Source of the DNA: Candidatus Gordonibacter avicola
Lineage (GTDB): Bacteria; Actinomycetota; Coriobacteriia; Coriobacteriales; Eggerthellaceae
Direction: 5' to 3'
DNA length: 58,993 nucleotides
Assembly (NCBI GenBank): GCA_019113915.1
Contig: DXGM01000037.1
Coordinates: 1 to 58,993 of the forward strand
In this document: one piece after another, positions 32,323-40,408 of the stretch
Numbering within the stretch: the stretch's first letter is position 1
Layout of the letters: every line of letters begins with the position of its first letter
Translations under genes and position numbers: made by a program
The notes under the pieces: generated by a model
Told to the model about the DNA's origin: nothing
Seen by the model: the letters and a program-made list of their open reading frames with translations, nothing else
The model's database searches: none

Positions 32323-33264
32323 ATGCCCGAAAACCACATGCCCGCTGCGCCGAGCGGCGCGGATCGGCCCGCCACGAACACGTTTGTACCGCTTCTGACC
32401 ACGCGGGATTGGAATGCGGAGTGGAAGGAATTGCAGAAGGTGCGGCGGCGCGCGGACGACTCTTCGTATTGGGACAAGCGCGCGGAAACGTTCACCTCGA
32501 AGGACGCGCCGACGCCCTACGTGGAGCGATTCTTGGCGCTGGCAGGCGTGCGACCAGGCGAAACAGTGCTCGACATGGGGTGTGGCACGGGTGCGCTGTC
32601 GCTGCCGCTCGGGCGCGCGGGACACGAGGTGATAGCAGCCGATTTTTCGCGCGGCATGCTTGATCGCATGGAGGAAGCGCTCGCGCGCAACGGCGTGACC
32701 AGCGTGCGCCCCGTGCTTATGAGCTGGGAGGATGACTGGGCCGCTCACGGCATAAGCCCGGAGTCGGTGGATGTTGCGCTGGCGTCGCGCTCCATTGCCA
32801 CGGCGGATTTGAAGGACTCGCTCATGCGCCTGACCGACACGGCGCGGCGGCGCGTGGGTATCACGCTGACCACGGGTTCTTCGCCGCGCACCGACGCGCG
32901 CCTGATGCAGGCCATCGGGCTGCAAGAGCTGCTGGGACGCGACTACCTCTACGCGTTCAACATCCTGGCCGACGCGGGCCTCATGCCCGAGTTAGCCTAT
33001 ATCGAAAGCACGCGCGAGGTCACGTTTGACTCGTTCGACGAGGCATACGCCGAGTTGACGCACATGGTGGAAAGCGCCGCCGGGGGCGTCGTGTCGTCTG
33101 CCGAGTTGACGCGTGCGCTGGAACGCCTGCGCACGTGGACGAAGGAAACCCTCGAGCCAAACCCCCACGCCGGCGAACCCGACGCCGACGGAGAGCCCAC
33201 CAAACCCCTCCGCCTCCACGGCGGCCGCACCATAACCTGGGCCTTCATAGCCTGGAACAAGTAA
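32323..33264 (+). CDS. SAM-dependent methyltransferase
   Basis: 313 residues from ATG 32323 (GAAAGG upstream; TATAGT at 32279 is a plausible -10, which makes the ATG at 32290 unlikely). Class I motif I is VLDMGCGTGALSLPLGRAG, followed by IAADFSRGMLDRMEEAL and the post-II segment DVALASRSIATADLKDSLMRL. The N-terminal segment WDKRAETFTS and the overall form resemble small-molecule methyltransferases often found near corrinoid or quinone genes; substrate unknown. Its last 20 nt overlap the end of the opposite-strand activase-like gene. Divergent from thyX. Confidence 0.85.
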   Translation: MPENHMPAAPSGADRPATNTFVPLLTTRDWNAEWKELQKVRRRADDSSYWDKRAETFTSKDAPTPYVERFLALAGVRPGETVLDMGCGTGALSLPLGRAGHEVIAADFSRGMLDRMEEALARNGVTSVRPVLMSWEDDWAAHGISPESVDVALASRSIATADLKDSLMRLTDTARRRVGITLTTGSSPRTDARLMQAIGLQELLGRDYLYAFNILADAGLMPELAYIESTREVTFDSFDEAYAELTHMVESAAGGVVSSAELTRALERLRTWTKETLEPNPHAGEPDADGEPTKPLRLHGGRTITWAFIAWNK

Positions 33265-36200
33265 CCTGCGCGAACGCCTGCTTTGCAGCGGCAATGGCCA
33301 GAAGTACACGGTTTTCGCGGTTGAGCGCCGACGCTTCGGGGTCATAGTCAACCACGGTTATCGGCATGGTGGGATAACGTTCGGCCATGCCATGCAGCGC
33401 GCCGCGGGCGTGAACGTGACCCTTGAGGCAACCGAACGCTTGCAGATAGATCACCTGGTTCACGCCAAGTTCTGCGAACCGGTCGAGTTCGGACAGATAA
33501 CGCACCTCATCGGTAAACAACCCCTCGGGGCGCGGCAGAACAACCTCGCACCCCTCGCGCTCAATCAGGTTAATCACGCCATCATTCATGAACGCATCGA
33601 ACACCAGCAACGCGTTGCCAATAATCCCAATGCAAGGCCGCTCCTGCTTGCCGGAAACCTGACAGCCCCAAGCCTGGTTAACACCAACCAAGGAGTGCGT
33701 CCACCGAACATCGACGGGACGCCCAGCAGCACGACTCACCAGGTCGGGCAAGGTATCAAGAAGGCAGTGACGGCACACCTCCGGCACCTTGATGCCATTC
33801 ACGTCGGGGTTGTCCTCCGCCATGCGCGCCGTGCGACCCGCCAACGCCTTCACCACAAAGCACACATCCCCCGGCACCGTCCGTAGTGCCCGTTCAAGAT
33901 CAGCCGGTTCAAGTGGGCCGCACAGCGGCGTAAAGGAAACACTACCACGCATTTCTTCCTCTGAAGCCGCAGCCCCCGTTACCGGCGAAGGCGGTTGCGT
34001 AAACGCTTCCTCACTACCTTCCACCTCAAGCGCTTCAGCCAAAGTGCGCAAGCGAATGCGAATATGTGCCGTGTCCGCAATGCCATCAATCTTAAGCGCC
34101 GTGAACGGGTGGCCTGCCGCCTCAAGCAGCGGGCGCACGAAGGCAAGGCTGGCCGCATCGTAGCCGCATCCGAATGATTGCAGGCAGACCAGTTCAAGAT
34201 GGGGTTCCTTTGCTACCACCCGCGCAAGGCGCGCAAGATGGGCATCCCGCCCCCACGACCCTCGCGCGCATGCTTCGCGTTCTCCTTCATCCAACCCCAC
34301 ACCAAGAGGCGAAAGTACGGCAAAGCCCACATCGGTGAGCACGTCATCGATGCCATGCAGAACCGCCGGGTCGTGGTGATAGGGGCGCCCTCCCACCACC
34401 ACACCACGGCCTCCCGCCGCGCGAGCCCACGCGAGTGCGCGCTCGTTTGCCTTACGAACCGCCTGTTCGAAAGCCTCTTGTGCAGCATGACCTGCGCCAA
34501 GAGCCGCCGTGAACTCAAGTTCCGTCACGGGCGGACAGCCCACCGCCTGAGCAGCCTCATTAAGACAGGCACGCAAGGCGAGTCGGTCCTGCTCATCCTC
34601 AACCAGCGAGGCACTCTTCGCACTACGGAGCTGGGGAGCCACAAACAGCACGTCCCCGTCGCGCACAACCGGAGCACAATCAGCCACCGCGTCGGCGTAT
34701 TCACACCAGACAGGACAGCGATGCCCCCGCACGTAGCGCGGCATGAACACAATGTCCGACTTCGCATTTCTGACCAGGTCATACAGTCGTGTATGCGCGA
34801 GCCGTGCCGGATAGCACACACTTTCCGAAGGGACGGTTGCCGCGCCTTCGCGCGCCGCGCCGCTCTCTTCGGCTCTCTCGTCGTTGGGCACCACAATCGA
34901 GAAGCCCAGGCTTCCAAAAAACGCATGCCAGAACGGCACTTGGGTGTACAGGTTCAACGTATTCATAAGGCCAACGCGCACGTGCGCACGAGGCCCCAAC
35001 CCAGCACTATCAGAAAACCGCGCGAGCAACTTTTGAGTGAGCGCAATAACATTCGGTGGACGGCGAAGAGCCTGCGGGGTAATGCTGGCCGCTCCCACCA
35101 CTTCCCAAGCGCGGTTACATCGGTTGCCGCTAACGAACAGCCTTCCTCCGCCAAAGTCAACCAACGACAGCGAGCAGTTGTTGCCGCATCCCGCACAACG
35201 CGCGGTACTGCGCTGCGGCACAAGACCAGCGAGTTCTTCTCTCCCTATCAGGCCGCTGCGCACGCAGTCCTCCCCCTGCTGATGCGCCGCCGCTTGTGCC
35301 CGGGCGCGCGCGGTGAGCGCCGCTCCGATAGCTCCCATGAGATGCGCCGTGTCGGGACGCGTGGCTTTCACCCCACTCACCAGCTCAAACGCGCGCAGCA
35401 CGGCATCCGACTTGAAGGCCCCACCCTGTACCACCACATGGTCACCAAGCGTCGCCACGCGATCGGCACCGATAATCCGAAAGAGCGCATTGCGAACAAC
35501 CGAGTACGCAATACCCGCAGCGATGTCGGGAACCGACACCCCCATCTTCTGCGCATGGCGCACCCGGGATGTCATAAACACGGTACATTTCGTTCCGAGA
35601 TCAACCGGCTCCTGCGCCGTTAGTGCCTCATCGGAGAAACGCTCCGAAGTTGAGCGCAGTGAGGCCGCCGTACCCGCAATGAACGAACCACAGCCGCTTG
35701 AGCAGGCCTCGTTGAGTACCGCATTCGTCACGCGCCCCTCGTGCACCCACAGAGCCTTCATGTCCTGGCCGCCGATGTCAAGCAGAAACGTGAGATCGGG
35801 GGCAAATAGCTGCGCCGCCCGCACGTGCGCGAGCGTTTCTACCACTCCCGAGTCAATCCCGAGGCCCGCCCTGAGCACGTCCTCACCGTAACCGCAGGCC
35901 GTCGCATGAGCCACGTATACGTCGGGCTCTCCATTTGCCGCCCGCGGCACGGTGGCGTAAAACTGACCCAACAGAGCGATGGCCGTTTCAAGCACCTCGC
36001 CACCCGTGTCTCGGTAATCCGAATACGCGAGCCGCCCTTCCCCATCGAGCACGGCAAGTTTGATGGCGGTCGAACCGGCATCCACTCCCAGATAGAGCGG
36101 CCCCTTACAATCAAACAGACGCACGCGCGGCATCACGCACGACGAGTGACCATTCCTGAAGGAACCAAGATCCTCTTCAGACTCAAAGAGGGGAGGCAGT

Positions 36201-37066
36201 GTGGCAAGATCGTTCTCAAAGTCGGGCATATGGGCCAGCTGTTCCTCAAGAGCACAGAGCGAGATAAGGTGACCAGAACCCCGCTCCTTCGCCTTCTGCG
36301 CACCAAAAAACGCAGCGCCGCGCGCTGTAAACAGATGCGCATCAGGTGGCTTAATACCCTCTTTAGCGGTAAGCCCCAGCGCTGAACGGAACCGGCGCGC
36401 CAGTTCAGGAAGATACTCGAAGGGCCCACCCAAAAACACCACGGTGCCCTCAATCGGGCGGCCGCAGGCAAGGCCACCAAGCGTCTGGCGCACCACCGCC
36501 TCCAAAGCGCTTGCCGCAATGTCGGACTTAAGAGCGCCCTCGTTGAGGAGCGGCCGGATATCAGCCTGCGCAAACACGGCGCAGCGCGACGCAATGGGAT
36601 AGAGGCGTTTCGCCCCCAGTGCAAGCTTACTCATGTCGTCTGGCTTCGCACCTATCAGATAGGCTACCGTGTCGATGAACCCACCCGTCCCGCCAGCACA
36701 AGTGGCGTTCATGCGCTGTTCAAGTCCTCCGGTGAGATACACCACTTTGGCATCTTCGCCGCCAAGCTCAATGAGGGCATCCGCTTGGGGATACGCTCGT
36801 TGAACCGCCTCCGTTGTTGCGACAACCTCCTGCACAAACGGAAGTCCTACTGCCTCGGAAATGCCGATGCCCGCCGACCCTGTTACCCCAACGGTGCCCA
36901 CGATGTCGCCGTAGCGCCAGGTCAGTTCATGCAGCGCTTGGGCAAGCGTCGACTTGATGTCCGACCGATGCCTCCGATACACCGCGTGAACGGTGGTACC
37001 GCACTCATCTAAAACGACCACCTTGATGGTCTTTGAACCTGCGTCTATGCCAATGTGGTAGCCCAC
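33245..37066 (-). CDS. Giant BadF/BcrA-type ATPase with two activase domains and HgdB-like C-terminal region
   Basis: 1273 residues. Two ASKHA activase domains: residues 4-265 (GIDAGSKTIK; C123 in NATCAGGTGGF; C162 in SRCAVFAQADI) and 325-600 (LGVDAGSTAIK; C455 in NEACSSGCGSF; C494 in TKCTVFMTS). In dimeric activators these two Cys per subunit hold one bridging [4Fe-4S]; here the tandem domains could do so within one chain. A CAGCGNNCSL motif (about residue 645), a DUF2229-like region (FWHAFFGSLGFSIVVPND) and a region related to 2-hydroxyacyl-CoA dehydratase subunits (VCRHCLLDTLPDLV, YLQAFGCLKGH) follow. Family: COG1924/COG3580/COG3581 composite of unknown role. It ends the minus-strand series starting at the MFS/molybdoenzyme genes. 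Confidence 0.85.
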   Translation of the reverse strand: MGYHIGIDAGSKTIKVVVLDECGTTVHAVYRRHRSDIKSTLAQALHELTWRYGDIVGTVGVTGSAGIGISEAVGLPFVQEVVATTEAVQRAYPQADALIELGGEDAKVVYLTGGLEQRMNATCAGGTGGFIDTVAYLIGAKPDDMSKLALGAKRLYPIASRCAVFAQADIRPLLNEGALKSDIAASALEAVVRQTLGGLACGRPIEGTVVFLGGPFEYLPELARRFRSALGLTAKEGIKPPDAHLFTARGAAFFGAQKAKERGSGHLISLCALEEQLAHMPDFENDLATLPPLFESEEDLGSFRNGHSSCVMPRVRLFDCKGPLYLGVDAGSTAIKLAVLDGEGRLAYSDYRDTGGEVLETAIALLGQFYATVPRAANGEPDVYVAHATACGYGEDVLRAGLGIDSGVVETLAHVRAAQLFAPDLTFLLDIGGQDMKALWVHEGRVTNAVLNEACSSGCGSFIAGTAASLRSTSERFSDEALTAQEPVDLGTKCTVFMTSRVRHAQKMGVSVPDIAAGIAYSVVRNALFRIIGADRVATLGDHVVVQGGAFKSDAVLRAFELVSGVKATRPDTAHLMGAIGAALTARARAQAAAHQQGEDCVRSGLIGREELAGLVPQRSTARCAGCGNNCSLSLVDFGGGRLFVSGNRCNRAWEVVGAASITPQALRRPPNVIALTQKLLARFSDSAGLGPRAHVRVGLMNTLNLYTQVPFWHAFFGSLGFSIVVPNDERAEESGAAREGAATVPSESVCYPARLAHTRLYDLVRNAKSDIVFMPRYVRGHRCPVWCEYADAVADCAPVVRDGDVLFVAPQLRSAKSASLVEDEQDRLALRACLNEAAQAVGCPPVTELEFTAALGAGHAAQEAFEQAVRKANERALAWARAAGGRGVVVGGRPYHHDPAVLHGIDDVLTDVGFAVLSPLGVGLDEGEREACARGSWGRDAHLARLARVVAKEPHLELVCLQSFGCGYDAASLAFVRPLLEAAGHPFTALKIDGIADTAHIRIRLRTLAEALEVEGSEEAFTQPPSPVTGAAASEEEMRGSVSFTPLCGPLEPADLERALRTVPGDVCFVVKALAGRTARMAEDNPDVNGIKVPEVCRHCLLDTLPDLVSRAAGRPVDVRWTHSLVGVNQAWGCQVSGKQERPCIGIIGNALLVFDAFMNDGVINLIEREGCEVVLPRPEGLFTDEVRYLSELDRFAELGVNQVIYLQAFGCLKGHVHARGALHGMAERYPTMPITVVDYDPEASALNRENRVLLAIAAAKQAFAQVTCSRL

Positions 37067-37094
37067 GAGCTATTCCCTCTACTTTGCCACGCAG

Positions 37095-37943
37095 CTAGAC
37101 GGCCACCGTCACCTGGAGCGCGTAGAAAACCAGGCGAGCGCAGAACACGCCAACAAATACGCAGATCACCGCTATGACGGAGTGGTACCCTGTCTCCTTT
37201 GTGCGCAGCGCCATCACCTCAAAGAGCAGTGCTGCAGCAAAGCAGAAGAACCCCACCACGCTCTGGGAAGACGACACCCCCACCAGATCGGCGCCCACCC
37301 CGCCGGCGCCACTTACCGAGGCAGCCACCATCAACTGCGCAGCCAGCCCACCCATTCCCAGCACAGCCCCGCAGGCCGCACTTGCAACCAGCACCTTTTT
37401 CACCGATGATGCGCCAAGCGCGTCCGCTTTTTCGAATATCAACGTAGCTAACGCAGAACCACCCAGCAGGGCACACCCCAGCATCTGAATGGGAGTGGCA
37501 AGCGTGGTCCACGAAGGATCGGCGCTCAGCTCATGTGCGATACCAACTACCCACACGAACAGTACACCGAGCACACCCGCGCCATACAGCAGAAGCTTCT
37601 GCCCACTTTCGGCTACTCGACCCCCGTTCGCCACGACGCAGTGGGCGACAGCCAAAAGCACCAACAGTCCGCCCACGCCAACCACGACAAACGGTAGCAC
37701 GCCGTCCACACCGCGCAGCAGCACCACCGCGCCCGTCTGGTCTTGGAAGGCGAACCACGCGGCTACACACCCAAGCACGAGGGCAAGACACGGCATGATA
37801 GTGAGCGTAGCGATATTCTGCAGCTGCCTGCGCTCAGGCCGATATACCCCTGCCAGCACAGCCAGCACCGCAAACGAGCCCGCTCCAATCAAGGAGAAGG
37901 TCGCACCCAGCGCCAACGGCACGTTGGCATACACCGATTCCAC
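37095..37943 (-). CDS. DmsC-like integral membrane protein
   Basis: 282 residues with eight predicted membrane helices and very little else (LALGATFSLIGAGSFAVLAVLAG at the start, VIAVICVFVGVFCARLVFYALQV at the end). FYALQV with the Arg-Leu-Val before it and the eight-helix pattern suggest the DmsC/NrfD-like quinol-oxidising anchor of molybdenum reductases, but similarity is weak by eye. The molybdoenzyme in this cluster lacks a Tat signal, so this anchor would need to work from inside, or serve another partner. 28 nt before the activase-like gene. Confidence 0.6.
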   Translation of the reverse strand: MESVYANVPLALGATFSLIGAGSFAVLAVLAGVYRPERRQLQNIATLTIMPCLALVLGCVAAWFAFQDQTGAVVLLRGVDGVLPFVVVGVGGLLVLLAVAHCVVANGGRVAESGQKLLLYGAGVLGVLFVWVVGIAHELSADPSWTTLATPIQMLGCALLGGSALATLIFEKADALGASSVKKVLVASAACGAVLGMGGLAAQLMVAASVSGAGGVGADLVGVSSSQSVVGFFCFAAALLFEVMALRTKETGYHSVIAVICVFVGVFCARLVFYALQVTVAV

Positions 37944-37975
37944 GCTTCCCCCTCCCCTTCGGCACTCACTCCAGC

Positions 37976-38203
37976 CTAGCGGTTGTCCGACTTATCCAAT
38001 CCTGGCACGTACACCTTCCGCTCGGGAACGGTGAGTTCAGCACCGCACTTAGCGCACACTTTCGCCGAAGGTTTGTTGAGCGTGCCACACGCGCCACACA
38101 AGCCCCGCGGCTGCGTGACCAGGCGCGAACCCTGGGCACCCGCGCGTTTTTTGTTCTCGCCGTTGCATTTACCGCACAGCTCACACGCAAATCCACAGGC
38201 CAC
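37976..38203 (-). CDS. Small zinc-ribbon protein
   Basis: 75 residues, GTG start 38203 preceded by GAAAGAAGGG. Two metal-binding pairs are evident: CELCGKC near the start and GLCGACGTLNKPSAKVCAKCGAEL in the second half, a double-zinc-ribbon pattern, joined by a basic linker. The C terminus is VPGLDKSDNR. Likely a cytosolic metal-binding accessory or assembly factor. It sits 32 nt before the DmsC-like gene and after a strong hairpin, so it may begin its own transcript. Confidence 0.65.
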   Translation of the reverse strand: MACGFACELCGKCNGENKKRAGAQGSRLVTQPRGLCGACGTLNKPSAKVCAKCGAELTVPERKVYVPGLDKSDNR

Positions 38204-38253
38204 GTTCGATCCCTTCTTTCACCACGTCATACGCCACGTTTGAGAACCATCCT

Positions 38254-38300
38254 CCGAGGCCACGTCCGACCAAAGTGCCTCTGGTCAAACGTGGCCTCGG
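38254..38300. terminator. Stem-loop between the two zinc-ribbon genes
   Basis: CCGAGGCCACGT (38254) pairs with ACGTGGCCTCGG (ends 38300), extended by GACCA/TGGTC inside, around a 9-nt loop. On the minus strand it follows the 68-residue zinc-ribbon gene by about 38 nt. There is no clear U-tract, so it may be a partial terminator or a processing site. Confidence 0.6.
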
Positions 38301-38337
38301 ACTACTCCGTCACGCCCCAGAACCAACTACCGGCTTT

Positions 38338-38544
38338 TTATGTATCCGAAGACGGAGCATTGTTCGGCGTTCCCGGAGGCTTCGGCGCGCCGGGAGCGCC
38401 AGGGGCGCCGGGTGCCGCAGGCTTACCGGGACCGGCGGTCGCGCCGCATGACGGGCATGCGTCGGCGTTCGCGGGAACCTGAGCTCCGCATTTCGGACAT
38501 TTGATAGGACCGCCGGTGGCAGCGGCTGCTGGTCTGAAACACAT
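38338..38544 (-). CDS. Tiny zinc-ribbon protein with collagen-like tail
   Basis: 68 residues from ATG 38544 with AAGGAG six bases upstream. One zinc ribbon (IKCPKCGAQVPANADACPSCGA) is followed by a Gly-Ala-Pro triplet stretch (GAPGAPGAPKPPGTP) and a polar end. No signal peptide. It follows the MFS gene by 79 nt on the same strand. Family members of this kind are annotated only as zinc-ribbon proteins; role unknown. Confidence 0.7.
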   Translation of the reverse strand: MCFRPAAAATGGPIKCPKCGAQVPANADACPSCGATAGPGKPAAPGAPGAPGAPKPPGTPNNAPSSDT

Positions 38545-38623
38545 AGATAACTCCTTCGTTGTTACTTCATGAATACTGGCAGTGGCCAAGACAGCCCGCA
38601 GCGATCACGCAGTGCCTCCGCCC

Positions 38624-39931
38624 TTACTGAGTAGCGATCTTTGCCTGAAGTTCCTTCGCTGCCTCTTCTTCCATGGCCACAAGCTTCTTATTCTTGCGAA
38701 CCATAAACATGCACACCGTGGAAGCAGCTACGAAGCAGGCGCAAATGCCAAATGCGCCGGTGAACCCCAGGGAGGTACCCGCAATGGCAGCCACCAGCGG
38801 AACACCAACCGCGTCGCAAATCGGCTTGCCGAGAAATACGATGCCGTAGATGGCACCGAAGTGCTTCGGGCCCAGATACATGGCTGTCGCTGACGAGAAA
38901 CACACCGCCGAAGAACTGAGCGCCACGCCGAAAAGGATGGAACTCGCAAACAAGAGCACAATGTTGTCGCCGACGAAAATGATCAGGATAAGTCCAATGA
39001 CGGCGAGCGAGTTAAGAATGCAGTAGGCAATACGCGGGCCGACAAAGTCGATGATGACACCAGAGGCAAGCTTGCCAAAAACACCGGCGAGCGAGATGGT
39101 GGTCATGAACGCACCAGCAATCGCAAGGTCAAAGCCGTTGCCCACGATATAGGTGGGGAAGTTCTGGAAGGGGCCCTGCTCGCCAATGCCAATGAGGGCA
39201 AAGGCAATAGCAATGAACCAGAACGTGCTGGTCTTCAGCGCTTCACCGCGCGTCAGGCCCACGAGTTTCGCAACGCCAGCCGTCTCGGCCTGCGCGGCGG
39301 CTTCTTCTTCAGACATGCCGTCAGGCAAAAGACCCACTTCCTGGGGCTGCCACTTCAGCAAAAACGCACCCACCAACAACACGACAAACGCGATGCCCGC
39401 AAGAACCATCGGGGCGGTTTGCCAGTTGCCCGATGCCACGGCGGCCGGCACCAGCTGACCTACAATGAGCGAACCGGGGAACATGGCCGACCACACAATT
39501 GCCACCGCAATGCCACGGCGCTTGTTAAACCAGTTGTTCGGTATGCCGGACAAAATAACCATGCCGCCGAGGGCAGAACCGATACCCATAACCACATAGG
39601 CGGCATATACTTGCCAGATCTCGGTCATGAAACCCAAGATCAGGAAGCCACCCGAGAACAGAACTGCTGAACAGAGCATGGATCCGCGCAGCTTGATCTT
39701 GTTGATAACGTCGCCCACGATAAGGCTTGCAAAGCCCGCGGACAAGGCATAGATAGAAAACCCGAGCGCAACTTCTGCCGGCTGTGCACCCAAAGCCTCC
39801 GTCATGGGCACCTTCAAAATACTGAAGCTGTACAGGCCGAAACCCTGCGTGACAATGGCCACCACAAAGGCAATGGCAACCTGTATCCAGCCCTGCGTGA
39901 AGAAGACACCGCTTTTCTTAGTTCCTGACAT
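38624..39931 (-). CDS. Major facilitator superfamily transporter (oxalate/formate antiporter-like)
   Basis: 435 residues from ATG 39931, CGAGGAGGAAAACC upstream. Twelve predicted membrane helices. Family-type motifs include GWIQVAIAFVVAIVTQGFGLYSF, the cytoplasmic loop GDVINKIKLRGSML, NNWFNKRRGIAVAIVWSAMF, and GPKHFGAIYGIVFLGKPICDAVG in the second half; this is the OFA/monocarboxylate group, which exchanges or imports organic anions. Placed directly after the molybdoenzyme and ferredoxin genes, it is the likely importer or substrate/product exchanger. Confidence 0.87.
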   Translation of the reverse strand: MSGTKKSGVFFTQGWIQVAIAFVVAIVTQGFGLYSFSILKVPMTEALGAQPAEVALGFSIYALSAGFASLIVGDVINKIKLRGSMLCSAVLFSGGFLILGFMTEIWQVYAAYVVMGIGSALGGMVILSGIPNNWFNKRRGIAVAIVWSAMFPGSLIVGQLVPAAVASGNWQTAPMVLAGIAFVVLLVGAFLLKWQPQEVGLLPDGMSEEEAAAQAETAGVAKLVGLTRGEALKTSTFWFIAIAFALIGIGEQGPFQNFPTYIVGNGFDLAIAGAFMTTISLAGVFGKLASGVIIDFVGPRIAYCILNSLAVIGLILIIFVGDNIVLLFASSILFGVALSSSAVCFSSATAMYLGPKHFGAIYGIVFLGKPICDAVGVPLVAAIAGTSLGFTGAFGICACFVAASTVCMFMVRKNKKLVAMEEEAAKELQAKIATQ

Positions 39932-40004
39932 TGGTTTTCCTCCTCGTAAAGTGGACGGGCGAAACGCGGCCGAGGCCACACCCCTTTCTCGCCCCATCCG
40001 TTTC

Positions 40005-40037
40005 CCGCCGCCCGTCCGCACCAGGGACGGGCGGCGG
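40005..40037. terminator. 13-bp stem-loop between ferredoxin and MFS genes
   Basis: CCGCCGCCCGTCC (40005-40017) and GGACGGGCGGCGG (40025-40037) are exact inverted copies with a 7-nt loop. It lies 33 nt after the ferredoxin stop on the minus strand. With no U-tract it may attenuate transcription or stabilise upstream mRNA rather than stop it fully. Confidence 0.65.
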
Positions 40038-40069
40038 CGTGTTACCCCTCGTGTGTCAGACGAGAGAAG

Positions 40070-40408
40070 CTATGCCGTGTACATGTTGCAGTGGCGGCCA
40101 TCGGCTTCCTTGACCATCTCCGAAAGCGGCCCAATACGCAGCGCCTGACCCGGACAGCCGGTGACGCACAGCGGGTTTGGATCCTTCGCGTAGCACGCGG
40201 CGCACTTATCCAGCACCGGGGCCACCACGTGATACGTGCGCAGCTTTCCGTCCACGACAAACGGGGTGCGGCGAATGACGCGCATCCAGTCCTCATCGTA
40301 GGGATAGCGCCACGTTTCGCGGCATGCCGCTTCGCATCCGTAGCAACCGGTGCAATCATCGAGGTCGTGAAGAAGGGCTATACCTTCGCCGTTAACGCGC
40401 TTCTTCAT
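40070..40408 (-). CDS. Two-cluster [4Fe-4S] ferredoxin, short DmsB-like electron-transfer subunit
   Basis: 112 residues. Eight cysteines in two sets: C19, C22, C25, C29 (DDCTGCYGCEAACRETW) and C69, C72, C81, C85 (KCAACYAKDPNPLCVTGCPGQAL), giving two clusters; the CxxCxxCxxxC spacing and wording are those of DmsB/HybA subunits, which normally hold four clusters in about 200 residues. Its ATG overlaps the molybdoenzyme stop (TAATG), so the two are translated together and probably form a heterodimer in the cytoplasm. Confidence 0.9.
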   Translation of the reverse strand: MKKRVNGEGIALLHDLDDCTGCYGCEAACRETWRYPYDEDWMRVIRRTPFVVDGKLRTYHVVAPVLDKCAACYAKDPNPLCVTGCPGQALRIGPLSEMVKEADGRHCNMYTA

